Of a stretch of 12,580 nucleotides of DNA, positions 4,405-12,580 are shown in pieces; positions within the stretch are counted from its first letter, which is position 1, and every line of letters begins with the position of its first letter. The notes below the pieces were generated by a model. It was not told the DNA's origin. It searched no databases and was given only the letters and a program-made list of their open reading frames with translations. The position numbers were made by a program, and so were the translations under genes. Source of the DNA: CAZSGN01 sp964606415 (GTDB lineage: Bacteria; Bacteroidota; Bacteroidia; Bacteroidales; JBBRXJ01); contig CAZSGN010000063.1 in assembly GCA_964606415.1 (NCBI GenBank), positions 1-12,580 of the forward strand, in the 5' to 3' direction.

Positions 4405-5249
4405 GCGGTAAAGGAGGCGCCGGGAAAACTTCCCTTGCAGTTGCATTAGCTGGCATTGGCCCTAAAAAGATTATTTGCGACTGTGATGTGGATGCAGCTG
4501 ATATGCATCTTATTTTGGCCCCAAAAATGATTGAAAAATCTTTTTTTGTCAGTGGCGGTATTATTGAAATTGATTCGCAAGCCTGTACGCACTGTGGATT
4601 GTGTCAGCAGCTTTGCCGTTTTGATGCAATAAATATTGACAATAATGGTGTTTATGAGGTTAATCCTTTGCGTTGTGAAGCATGCCGGCTTTGTGAACGT
4701 GCTTGTCCGGTTGCTGCGATCTCCTTTCAGTCTGAGGAAAACAATGAATGGTATGTATCTGATACGCGCATGGGTACGATGGTCCATGCAAGAATGGCAC
4801 CTGGTGAAGAGAATTCCGGGCGCCTGGTTTCTCTGCTTCGCCAAAAGTCCAGGGAGCTCATGGAACAACAGGGGGTTGGATTGATACTTAATGATGGCCC
4901 TCCCGGCATTGGCTGCCCGGTTATTTCTTCGCTTAGCGGTGCTGACCGCGTTTTGATTGTTGTGGAAGCGAGTCATAGTGGCATTCATGATGCCATGCGA
5001 ACAATAGAACTTGCCGGGCAATTTGAAAATGAAATCTTTGTTGTTATTAATAAGGCAGATGTCAATCCGCATGTCACCAATGATATTCGCGATCTTTTTA
5101 ATCAAAAGGAAATTCCCGTTCTTGCTGAGTTACCCTTTGACCCTTTATTAACCCAGTCGATGATCAATGGCTTAAGTATCTGCGAAGAAGCTCCAGGTAG
5201 CTGCTTTTGCAAGCAGATAATGTATATTAGTGACGTTTTATTTGCTTAA
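4386..5249 (+). CDS. MinD/ParA-superfamily P-loop ATPase with inserted 2x[4Fe-4S] ferredoxin domain (second)
   Basis: 287 residues from the ATG. Walker A Gly-Lys-Gly-Gly-Ala-Gly-Lys-Thr at 8-15, Asp-Cys-Asp-Val-Asp-Ala-Ala-Asp at 32-39, Walker B-like Leu-Ile-Leu-Asn-Asp-Gly-Pro-Pro-Gly at 166-174. Ferredoxin cysteines are C67, C70, C73, C77 and C97, C100, C103, C107. The block His-Ala-Arg-Met-Ala-Pro-Gly-Glu-Glu-Asn-Ser-Gly at 134-145 is typical of this type. Extra cysteines C266, C273 and C275 close the protein. It overlaps the first ATPase by 19 nt and has its own ribosome-binding site, so translation is probably coupled. It is a paralogue of the upstream gene, not a recent duplicate. Confidence 0.93.
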   Translation: MEITVLSGKGGAGKTSLAVALAGIGPKKIICDCDVDAADMHLILAPKMIEKSFFVSGGIIEIDSQACTHCGLCQQLCRFDAINIDNNGVYEVNPLRCEACRLCERACPVAAISFQSEENNEWYVSDTRMGTMVHARMAPGEENSGRLVSLLRQKSRELMEQQGVGLILNDGPPGIGCPVISSLSGADRVLIVVEASHSGIHDAMRTIELAGQFENEIFVVINKADVNPHVTNDIRDLFNQKEIPVLAELPFDPLLTQSMINGLSICEEAPGSCFCKQIMYISDVLFA

Positions 5250-5461
5250 AAGTTTCCTGGTTACTCTTAATTTGCCTTTAATTTATACTTGCCATATTGT
5301 TTTTCATAAGCTGTTCATGTTTTATTCATGATTTTCATTTTAACTGCCTTTTAAAAAAAGCTCCTCATGCAACATTTGTTATATAAATTGCAACATTTGT
5401 TGCGATTTATAAGGTTGCGTTTTTGTACATTTGTTGTACATTGATATAATAAAAATGTATG
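5250..5461 (+). promoter_or_regulatory. Promoter region of the giant gene with three ACATTTGTT motifs
   Basis: ACATTTGTT occurs at 5372-5380, 5393-5401 and 5427-5435. The second lies in the inverted repeat GCAAC-ATTT-GTTGC (5390-5403), the third in TGTAC-ATTTGTT-GTACA (5424-5440). The third also contains TACATTTG (5426-5433), a full TAnnTTTG match 28 nt before the ATG. TTG at 5400-5402 is a possible -33 element with a long spacer of 23 nt. The pattern fits repeated regulator binding over a promoter. No obvious terminator for the ATPase pair is visible at the left end. Confidence 0.5.
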
Positions 5462-8400
5462 ATGATGAAAAAAGTATTTAGTTTTTTAATGCTGGGATTA
5501 TTAAGCAGTTTCTTACTTAAAGCAATCCATCCTTCTTTGGATAGCTTGGATTGGTGGGTTGAAGTCAATGATGGACTTGGGAAATGTGCTATGGAGATAG
5601 GAGAAAGCGGATCATATCTTGATTTTGAGAAAGATGATTTTAATATTGTTAACAGAACCCATCGCAGAGGGTTAATATATGTCAATGTTGATTATGGGCA
5701 GGGGCATGTTGATGAAACTGATCCTGAATATTGTAAAAACGGATGGTTTTATCATGACACCATTGATAATAAATGGTACCGGGCGGCTGACAATGCACCT
5801 CAGGGTTATTATTCAGCGAGGAAGGTATTAACCAATGGAACGCATATCTTTGAGATCAATAATGCTCATGTTTACCAGATGACCTTTGATTATGCTAATT
5901 ATCCTTCCGGATGGAAAGAGATTGGCAAATCTCCTCATGCTCCTGTTCCGGAATCTTTTATAGAAAATAATATTGATTGCAATTCGGATTGTTATACAGG
6001 AGGCTGGATGCCAAGACAAGTCCAGGCCGAAGCTGCTATAGGAGACACTATTTATATGTTGTTGGGGCCAAGAAGAGGTTCTGGTAATTGTGATGGGAGT
6101 AAGCCTGGGGATAACCGGCCCGTATTGTTAAAAATGAATATTCATGATGGCTATTGGATTATTAGAGAATTGCCTGATTTTCCTGAGACGCCCAATTTTT
6201 ATTCCATGCAAATCACCGATGCTATTGCTGGCTATTTTCGTTACTATGTCAGGTTTTATAATTATCCGCGATTTCCCAGATCAAATATATCTAAGTATAA
6301 TGTCGATACTTGGTTTAAAAAATTCAATAATACTAGTAATTTTAATGTTCTTGATCAAAGCAGTGATCCTTTTTATATGAAAGGTGAGGTACTTAATTCT
6401 AATAAAATATATGATGGTCAGACTTCCAATGGCGATATTATTGAAATTCATGGGATCGAAGATGTTCCTAATCCTCATCCCAAATATGATTACTATAAAC
6501 CACATTACTTTGCTTATAATGTAACCACTGGTGATACGCTTGAATGGGCTGGTTTTTATTGTGGGTTTACCTCCAATGTGCATCCGGATTTTATTCCGCA
6601 TAATTTTTATGCTTATGATCCCAGGTCCAACGAATGGAGAATGGCAGGAAGGGGACCTAATTATTGTAATTTCACTGGTAATGCTGCAACAGGTATTGGT
6701 AAAACAGAAACCAGTTGGGATAAAGAACGATTGTTGATGAGTAACCAGACAGGAACTTATGAATGGCGTGGAGCCGGATGGCATTATCTTAATGACCGCA
6801 CAAAAAGCATGGAAGTTATTACGACCAACGGAATCTATTATGGCGGTGCTTCTCATAGTGGTTCTCTTGGAGGCGGAGGTAGTTCAATAGAGCGGTTTAT
6901 CAATGCCAATTTTATGATTTTAGGACCGGATCCGGATCCGCATAATGTATGCGTGAATGAAGGCTATAACACACATTACCGGGACCTGGCTTCTCCTGAT
7001 GATGGAAAAACCATTTATGGCTTTCTTTATGAAAAGGATATGCATTGTTATGACGGTATAAAGCCAGAATATCAATCTGATGATGGAAGAGCTTATTATG
7101 GAGTGTATTTTTTAAGGCCTGACGAAGAAAAGGTTCAAAGTACCAGAAACCTCCATATCGAAGCGGGGACTTATGTTGGAGGAAGTGATGGAACAGGTGG
7201 GAACGAAGTGGTTAATGTTGGCGTTGGAGATGGTTATAAATTGTATTTGGCTGGTAATTACAGTGATGTAGAGGCCCAAAATCCTGGTCATTTTCATCCT
7301 TCCTATTTTGAAACGGATTTAAATAGCGCCAATTCTTCATCAAGAGGTAAAATCATTGTTCTTAATAAATTTGCTGATACCTTGATGCAAGCCATCAATC
7401 TTGGAAACGAGGTTTATTGTTATGAAATGCAAAACTGGGAGCCCTTCCGGATGGTTGTTAGTGGCGATTGGGGAATTTCTGTTTTGGATTCTTCTGGTAA
7501 TGAAATATGGACCAGGGCAATAGGGGATTTTGGTGGTAGTGGTCATTTGGAAGTCGATATTGATGATGATGGCAATGTGGCTGTATTAAATACCAGTAAT
7601 AAACGGTTCTATGTGGTACAGCCTGATGGTAGTGCCCTGAAAAACCCCCTTGGAAAGAGCACCAATGCATCTACCTCTGTAGGATATAAAGGGGATTATT
7701 ACAATACCAAGACGGATTATTTAAATGCTGTAGCCATTAAGGATGACACCGTGTTTGTTGGTGGTTTTAACAATGATAAGTTAAGTGGTGCAGCTATCTG
7801 CGGAGAAAGTTCTGGTTATCCCGTGCAATCAGCTTTTTTAAGGGCTTTTGCAAACGATGGCTCAGGTAATTACGATTTTATCTGGAGGACCTGGGATGTC
7901 AAAGGGGAATATCTTGGCCTCGACCAGGCGGATGAAAGGGTCTATCAATTGAATGTAGGTAAAGATGGTAAACTTTATTCAGCATCTTTCTCTCATAATG
8001 CCAATGGAGTACAGAGATGGGATGGTAAAACCAGTGTCGAAATAGAGGCTATTACTCATGGGAGTTGTGATCAGGGTTCTAATCATGGCACTAATACGAC
8101 TGTTTCTATTGATAAATATTCTGCTTTATGGGGATTTTGTGATGATAAAGAGGTGACTCATTTTTGTACGATAGATCCTAAAACAGGATTTGTGAAAAGA
8201 AGCATGTTTTTGTCTTCAGTGTCTAATGATGGTTGTAAAAACTCTTTTTCAACAAAGAATGGATATATTCACGCCGATGCCAAAGGATTTGTCTATGTTA
8301 CTGGAAGTAGTGCTGCACGATATGTAAATAGAGAAGTCCAGTATATCAATGGTCAATTAATAGGTGATTACGCCGGGAATGATGGTGTCGTGGCGATTAT

Positions 8401-11400
8401 CAGTCCAAATTATGATGCATATACTTTTGTTGGTTCTTTTCCTGATTCGGTGGCTCAGTCAAATATGTGTGGTGTGGGAATTCGTGATAACTGGATTGCC
8501 ATGGTTGGAAATAGTAAGGTAGGAAAAATGATCACTGGAGGGACAAAACTAGTGGATCCTGTTTATGGTACTACGGATTTTAAAAAGGAATGGGCACTAA
8601 ATCCTGAACCACTTAATCTTGGTTATAAAGGTGGTGTTGGAGAGAGTGATGTGAGTGACGCTTTTCTTGCTGTCTGGTTTCAGGATGTCTGGAATTACTC
8701 TCAGGATACTTTAGAAGACAATATTCAACCTGGTGATACCATTGTAAGTCCGGAATTTTTCAATTGTGGCCCCGATTTTCGTATCAAGGAAATCCCTGTT
8801 CCCGAACAAATTGAAGATCAGAAACAACAAAAAATTGATATTTGTACCAATCAGGAAGTTACCTTCGAAGATCTTTCCGAATGTGCTGTTGAATGGCAAT
8901 GGGATTTTGGTGAAGGTGCACGGGTTGGTCCTAATTTCTTAAATAATGAGGCTACTGGAGAGGGTCCATGGAATGTTAAGTATCTGACCCCTGGCGAAAA
9001 AACTGTAAGACTTGATGTTAAAATTGAAACCGAAGATGTTGATGGTAACCCTGCTTATAAATGGGTGTATAAGGAAATTCCTGGTTATGTTAATGTGATT
9101 GATGCCAATCTTGAATTGTCTGGGATTAATGGGGCTACTGATTTTTGTTCGGGCACTGAAACTACTTTCGAGGTGGATTTCATTTATGGTGTTGAGAAAT
9201 ATGAATGGAATGTGCCTGGTGGTTCCGAAATTCTTGATGGACAAGGAGACCGGAAAATCAGTGTAAGAGTAGGAGATCAGTCGGGACAGGTCACCGTTAA
9301 AGGTTTATTGCCTTGCGGCTCTTATACTCCGGAGAAAACTATTAATCTTAATGTTTCTACTCCTGATGAGAATACCGTTTTAATGATTACAGGAACTGAT
9401 AAAATCATTGTTGATAACGACAGTCCTGGCTATTCATTGTCTGATGTTAGTAGTTGGAAGAGTCATGTTGATGAATTGGTTGATATTATTGATTCCGATG
9501 GTTTAAGGACAAAGCAGTATGGTTATTATGGTTCTGATTATCATTATTATGATTTTAAAAATGAGGATTTTAGTGTAGACATTCAGTATGCGCCTGAAAT
9601 ACCTAAAACGGCTTATTATAAGGTCTATATGCGGTATCCTTATGTTAATATTAGTAAGCAGAATAATAATGATAAGATTAATGTAAGCCTGGATCATGCC
9701 AGTGGTACTGCAACACATTATATTGATCAGAATGGCACGGGTGGTAATTGGGTTTATTTGGGAACCTATGAATTTGACCAGGGGAATGATATAGCAGCAC
9801 GGGTGACTTGTAATAAATCTAAGATGGATTATTATGCTGACGCATTTGCCTGGGAACCAGTGGGGGGCGATGCCTTGAGTAAAGGCGATTCTGCTGTTTT
9901 GAATCGTTTGACGAATGATCTTGGAAAGAATGTTTTATTGATGGATGATGATGAGGTTCGCACTTCAGATGCTGGTTGTGCTTCGCTCATTTTTATTTCA
10001 AATACAGCAGAAGAAGGGCATATTGGTTATAAATTTACAGACGCTGAGGTGCCGGTTATTTGCGCTAACCCGAATTTGTATTCGAAACTTGGTTTATCTT
10101 TTGCCGGAGGTGGAAAAGGAATCCTTATTGGGGAGCGACAGATCGACATACAAAATAATGCTCATGAGTTAGCGGGCGGTTTATCAGGTACACAAACTGT
10201 TTATAATACCTTAAATCATGATTTGTCGTGGGGGGAACCGGCGGGGTCGGCTGCAATTATTAGCGCAGCAACTGCTGATGTTTCTAAAGCAACCATTTTT
10301 GCTTATGACAATACATGTCCGCTCCAGGGTTCTAATATTTCTGCTCCTGAGCGGCGGGTTGCTTTCTTTCTTGGAGGCAATGGGGCTGCAGATTTAAGGG
10401 CTGATGGATGGACGCTCTTTGATCAGGCAATTTGCTGGACTTTTAGGAATTGTGCTGATCTGTCCGGTTCTAATTCTATATCTGTTAATAGTGTGGATAA
10501 CAATGTATGTCCGGGAGATTCATTATCTGTAAGTTTTACAGCCACAGGTGTTTTTGGCTCCAATGGTGGTGGCGGATGTAATCCGGATAACCTGTTTTCT
10601 GTCGTTTTATCAGATAAATATGGTAATTTTGCCGGAGATCCGCTTGAGTTAGGCTCGTTGGATACCATTGATGCTGGTACTTATAGCATCAAAGTTTTTG
10701 TTCCTGATCATTTACCAAGCTCTGATGTTTATAAAATTAAGGTATTAAGTTCTGTCCCTTCGGCTTCAAGTGCTCCCAGCAATAATATCTCTATTGGCGC
10801 TTTCCCGGAGGATGCCGGAACGATTACAGGGCCTGAAACATTTTGTATGAATGAAACCCCAATTGGTACTTATTCAGTGCCTGCTGGTGCAGAAAAATAT
10901 AAATGGTTGATACCATTAGGTGCCAGGTTTGATCCTGATACTACTCAACCGCCTAATAAAGAGCGTCTTATTACCGGGTCAAATACTGTTACTATTGATT
11001 TTGGCGGTTCAACTGAAAAATTCATTGAGGTTTATAAGAAAGATGAATGTGGCTGGAGTCTTGATCCCAGTAAGATGGTTGTTGAAAGGGATGGAACTCC
11101 TCCCGGACCGGATCTGCCGGATAAAGTCGGCGGGCAGGCTATTATCTGTCCTGAGGGGGAATATACTTATACGGTGCCTTTAATTGATTATGCAGATAGC
11201 TATTTGTGGAGTGTGGGTTCGTTGGGTACAAAAATCGAAGAGGAAGGCAATTCCATGACAATGAAAGCATCATCTGTTGATGGAACAACAGGTACGGTTT
11301 CTGTTATTGCAAAAAATGCTTGTGGTAATACTGCCCCGATAACTTTGGATGTGGAAATTGACAAAAGTGCTAATATCCCACAGATTAACAGTGGTATAAA

Positions 11401-12580
11401 GGTAAAAGAAAAATCTTGTCCCGGCAATTATGATTTTTCTATTGATCCGGTGAATGATGCCTCCAGCTATAATTGGTCCATATCTCCAAATAATGTAGAT
11501 ATTTTTGCTGATAATCCTGTTACGAATAAAATTTCCGCTACATTTAGCCAATCCGGGACTTATACGGTAACAGCAGAGGCAACCAATGGTTGTGGTACAG
11601 GAAGTCAGTCAGCCAACGTGAATGTCTCTGTTTCTGGTAAACGGGTTTTATTTATTGTGAATGATCCGGCTTCTCTAACAGCTACGGAACAAAATATGAA
11701 ATCACGTTTGGAATCATTGGGTTATACTGCTAACCTGGAAAAGATTGATTATAACCCGGGTACCGAATTATTATGTAATCAATTGATTGTTTTTAGTCCT
11801 CATGCATTGCTTGATACTGATAATGATGGTAAGCTTAATAATCCGGGTGATGATTGGGCTGATGTTAGTCTTCCGGTGATCGCCTGTAATGAAAATTATG
11901 ACGATGGAGGACGCGGAAGTATTCAATCCAGCTTAAATATGATCCAGGGGAATTGTTATAAGTGTCCAAAAAGGGGTGATGCGACTGATGGTTCTTCTAT
12001 CGATATTGTTTCAACTTGTCATCCTATAACAGGCAATGCATCTTTTGGTAATTATCCGGTTTATTCATCTACAAAACTGATTGGATTTGGTAAAACACCT
12101 TTAACAGCTACTGTTTTAGCTGAGGTTGAATATCTGAATAATAGTACGACGTATATGCGTTCTGCGCTTTATGTCTATGAGACTGGCGATAAAATGTACG
12201 AAGGGACAGCTCCTGCAAGGCGTGTAGGCTTTTTTATTGGAGGAGATGCTGGATCAAGTATCAACAGCAATGGATGGGAGTTATTTGATAATGCAGTTAA
12301 ATGGGCAGTTGGAGAAACCGGCTCGGCAGAACTCTCCTTTGGGAGTATATCGGAAACAGATGTTTGTTTGGGACAAACCATTAACGTGGATTATAATATC
12401 AGTAATCCAGGATATATACAACCGAAGGAATTACTCATTGAGCTTTCAAATGAGTTTGGTTCTTTTGATTCTTTTGATACACTTGCATTACGCAATGTAA
12501 CTTCGTCTGGTACCGAGACCATAGGAATTCCTTCTTCAGCAGAACCTTCTGATCATTATAAGATGAGGATGAGAGTACCG
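5462..12580 (+). CDS. Giant secreted multidomain surface protein (3' end beyond window)
   Basis: Reading from ATG 5462 there is no stop for 2373 codons to the window edge; I checked every line. Residues 1-21 form a signal peptide (Lys-Lys, then a long hydrophobic run ending Leu-Lys-Ala) without a lipobox Cys. Residues 22 to about 1080 are propeller-like: a kelch-like Tyr-Asp-Pro-Arg-Ser-Asn-Glu-Trp at 385-392, a PQQ-like blade at 665-723, and an SBBP-like Asp-Ala-Lys-Gly-Phe-Val-Tyr-Val-Thr-Gly at 939-948. PKD-like domains follow at about 1128-1190 and 1225-1300. A golvesin-like domain spans about 1313-1467. Module M1 is 1476-1660, an Ig-like domain 1683-1765, three PKD-like domains 1788-2055, module M2 2061-2283, and a second Ig-like domain starts near 2301. 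It is rich in Asp, Asn, Gly and Tyr. Adhesion or polymer binding is likely. A T9SS sorting domain would be expected downstream but is not visible. Confidence 0.9.
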   Translation, partial: MMKKVFSFLMLGLLSSFLLKAIHPSLDSLDWWVEVNDGLGKCAMEIGESGSYLDFEKDDFNIVNRTHRRGLIYVNVDYGQGHVDETDPEYCKNGWFYHDTIDNKWYRAADNAPQGYYSARKVLTNGTHIFEINNAHVYQMTFDYANYPSGWKEIGKSPHAPVPESFIENNIDCNSDCYTGGWMPRQVQAEAAIGDTIYMLLGPRRGSGNCDGSKPGDNRPVLLKMNIHDGYWIIRELPDFPETPNFYSMQITDAIAGYFRYYVRFYNYPRFPRSNISKYNVDTWFKKFNNTSNFNVLDQSSDPFYMKGEVLNSNKIYDGQTSNGDIIEIHGIEDVPNPHPKYDYYKPHYFAYNVTTGDTLEWAGFYCGFTSNVHPDFIPHNFYAYDPRSNEWRMAGRGPNYCNFTGNAATGIGKTETSWDKERLLMSNQTGTYEWRGAGWHYLNDRTKSMEVITTNGIYYGGASHSGSLGGGGSSIERFINANFMILGPDPDPHNVCVNEGYNTHYRDLASPDDGKTIYGFLYEKDMHCYDGIKPEYQSDDGRAYYGVYFLRPDEEKVQSTRNLHIEAGTYVGGSDGTGGNEVVNVGVGDGYKLYLAGNYSDVEAQNPGHFHPSYFETDLNSANSSSRGKIIVLNKFADTLMQAINLGNEVYCYEMQNWEPFRMVVSGDWGISVLDSSGNEIWTRAIGDFGGSGHLEVDIDDDGNVAVLNTSNKRFYVVQPDGSALKNPLGKSTNASTSVGYKGDYYNTKTDYLNAVAIKDDTVFVGGFNNDKLSGAAICGESSGYPVQSAFLRAFANDGSGNYDFIWRTWDVKGEYLGLDQADERVYQLNVGKDGKLYSASFSHNANGVQRWDGKTSVEIEAITHGSCDQGSNHGTNTTVSIDKYSALWGFCDDKEVTHFCTIDPKTGFVKRSMFLSSVSNDGCKNSFSTKNGYIHADAKGFVYVTGSSAARYVNREVQYINGQLIGDYAGNDGVVAIISPNYDAYTFVGSFPDSVAQSNMCGVGIRDNWIAMVGNSKVGKMITGGTKLVDPVYGTTDFKKEWALNPEPLNLGYKGGVGESDVSDAFLAVWFQDVWNYSQDTLEDNIQPGDTIVSPEFFNCGPDFRIKEIPVPEQIEDQKQQKIDICTNQEVTFEDLSECAVEWQWDFGEGARVGPNFLNNEATGEGPWNVKYLTPGEKTVRLDVKIETEDVDGNPAYKWVYKEIPGYVNVIDANLELSGINGATDFCSGTETTFEVDFIYGVEKYEWNVPGGSEILDGQGDRKISVRVGDQSGQVTVKGLLPCGSYTPEKTINLNVSTPDENTVLMITGTDKIIVDNDSPGYSLSDVSSWKSHVDELVDIIDSDGLRTKQYGYYGSDYHYYDFKNEDFSVDIQYAPEIPKTAYYKVYMRYPYVNISKQNNNDKINVSLDHASGTATHYIDQNGTGGNWVYLGTYEFDQGNDIAARVTCNKSKMDYYADAFAWEPVGGDALSKGDSAVLNRLTNDLGKNVLLMDDDEVRTSDAGCASLIFISNTAEEGHIGYKFTDAEVPVICANPNLYSKLGLSFAGGGKGILIGERQIDIQNNAHELAGGLSGTQTVYNTLNHDLSWGEPAGSAAIISAATADVSKATIFAYDNTCPLQGSNISAPERRVAFFLGGNGAADLRADGWTLFDQAICWTFRNCADLSGSNSISVNSVDNNVCPGDSLSVSFTATGVFGSNGGGGCNPDNLFSVVLSDKYGNFAGDPLELGSLDTIDAGTYSIKVFVPDHLPSSDVYKIKVLSSVPSASSAPSNNISIGAFPEDAGTITGPETFCMNETPIGTYSVPAGAEKYKWLIPLGARFDPDTTQPPNKERLITGSNTVTIDFGGSTEKFIEVYKKDECGWSLDPSKMVVERDGTPPGPDLPDKVGGQAIICPEGEYTYTVPLIDYADSYLWSVGSLGTKIEEEGNSMTMKASSVDGTTGTVSVIAKNACGNTAPITLDVEIDKSANIPQINSGIKVKEKSCPGNYDFSIDPVNDASSYNWSISPNNVDIFADNPVTNKISATFSQSGTYTVTAEATNGCGTGSQSANVNVSVSGKRVLFIVNDPASLTATEQNMKSRLESLGYTANLEKIDYNPGTELLCNQLIVFSPHALLDTDNDGKLNNPGDDWADVSLPVIACNENYDDGGRGSIQSSLNMIQGNCYKCPKRGDATDGSSIDIVSTCHPITGNASFGNYPVYSSTKLIGFGKTPLTATVLAEVEYLNNSTTYMRSALYVYETGDKMYEGTAPARRVGFFIGGDAGSSINSNGWELFDNAVKWAVGETGSAELSFGSISETDVCLGQTINVDYNISNPGYIQPKELLIELSNEFGSFDSFDTLALRNVTSSGTETIGIPSSAEPSDHYKMRMRVP
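9398..9862 (+). other. Golvesin/Xly-like domain within the giant protein
   Basis: Residues about 1313-1467. The order Ile-Val-Asp-Asn-Asp-x-Pro-Gly-Tyr-Ser, Tyr-Gly-Tyr-Tyr-Gly-Ser-Asp-Tyr, Tyr-Tyr-Lys-Val-Tyr-Met-Arg-Tyr-Pro, Asp-Gln-Asn-Gly-x-Gly-Gly-Asn-Trp-Val-Tyr-Leu-Gly and Tyr-Ala-Asp-Ala-Phe-Ala-Trp matches the golvesin C-terminal-like domain of bacterial secreted enzymes, a jelly-roll thought to bind polysaccharide. Assigned by motif memory. Confidence 0.6.
9887..10441 (+). other. Repeated extracellular module, copy M1
   Basis: Residues 1476-1660. Order of marks: Leu-Asn-Arg-Leu, Leu-Ile-Phe-Ile-Ser, Val-Pro-Val-Ile-Cys-Ala-Asn, a His-Glu-Leu-Ala-Gly-Gly-Leu segment, Ile-Phe-Ala-Tyr-Asp, then Ala-Pro-Glu-Arg-Arg-Val-Ala-Phe-Phe-Leu-Gly-Gly (1628-1639) and Asp-Gly-Trp-Thr-Leu-Phe-Asp-Gln-Ala (1648-1656). 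I recognise this as a module recurring in secreted bacterial proteins but know no assigned function. An alternating alpha/beta (class I glutamine amidotransferase-like) fold is a guess. Confidence 0.55.
11642..12310 (+). other. Repeated extracellular module, copy M2
   Basis: Residues 2061-2283, about 40 residues longer than M1. It begins Arg-Val-Leu-Phe-Ile-Val, continues Leu-Thr-Ala-Thr-Glu ... Arg-Leu-Glu-Ser-Leu-Gly-Tyr, Leu-Ile-Val-Phe-Ser, Leu-Pro-Val-Ile-Ala-Cys-Asn, Cys-His-Pro-Ile-Thr-Gly, Val-Tyr-Glu-Thr-Gly, and ends Ala-Pro-Ala-Arg-Arg-Val-Gly-Phe-Phe-Ile-Gly-Gly (2250-2261) and Asn-Gly-Trp-Glu-Leu-Phe-Asp-Asn-Ala (2270-2278). Its Asp-Thr-Asp-Asn-Asp-Gly-Lys-Leu-Asn at 2118-2126 looks like a calcium-binding loop that M1 lacks. 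Confidence 0.55.

Noticed and set aside
4446..5105. 219-codon minus-strand open frame
   Set aside because: Lies wholly antisense to the second MinD/ferredoxin ATPase, whose motifs are intact; low-complexity Ile/Asn-rich product typical of a shadow.
6281..6856. 191-codon minus-strand open frame
   Set aside because: Antisense to the giant gene, which is open over the whole stretch; its product is Ile-rich without domains.

Overview
The window is AT-rich and most likely from an anaerobic or microaerophilic member of the Bacteroidota. Three things point there. There are TAnnTTTG-type -7 boxes in front of several genes (1253-1260 on the minus strand, 1765-1772, 5426-5433). First genes of transcription units lack Shine-Dalgarno sequences. 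The right half is one giant secreted protein built from propeller, PKD/Ig-like and golvesin-like modules, a style typical of exported Bacteroidota proteins. No taxonomic marker gene is present, so this is inference.

Left part (1-672): no confident gene. It holds a 27-nt-period direct repeat at the edge, a 12-bp inverted repeat, and the first copy (A, 250-444) of a 195-bp repeat whose second copy (B, 2623-2817) lies directly upstream of a NifX-like gene. Both copies start with the same 22-codon small ORF, and the only two differences inside it are synonymous.

Middle part (673-5249): a metal/iron-sulfur accessory cluster. A DUF134 regulator-like gene with Cys-rich C-terminal segments is on the minus strand. 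Diverging from it, on the plus strand, are a NifX-like protein, a DUF5320-like protein, a second NifX-like protein and two MinD-type P-loop ATPases, each with two inserted [4Fe-4S] ferredoxin motifs and overlapping by 19 nt. This set resembles the Orange Protein (ORP) gene neighbourhoods known from Desulfovibrio and other anaerobes. A perfect 24-bp palindrome overlaps the promoter of the first plus-strand gene and is a strong operator candidate. Intergenic spaces hold short 5-bp-stem hairpins that look like decayed interspersed repeats.

Right part (5250-12580): a promoter region with three copies of ACATTTGTT, two of them inside inverted repeats, followed by a single reading frame that starts at 5462 and stays open for 2373 codons to the window edge. 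It has a signal peptide, a beta-propeller-like N-terminal half, PKD/Ig-like domains, a golvesin-like domain, and two diverged copies of a roughly 190-220-residue module ending in an A-P-x-R-R-V-x-F-F motif. The C-terminus, and with it any sorting signal, is outside the window.
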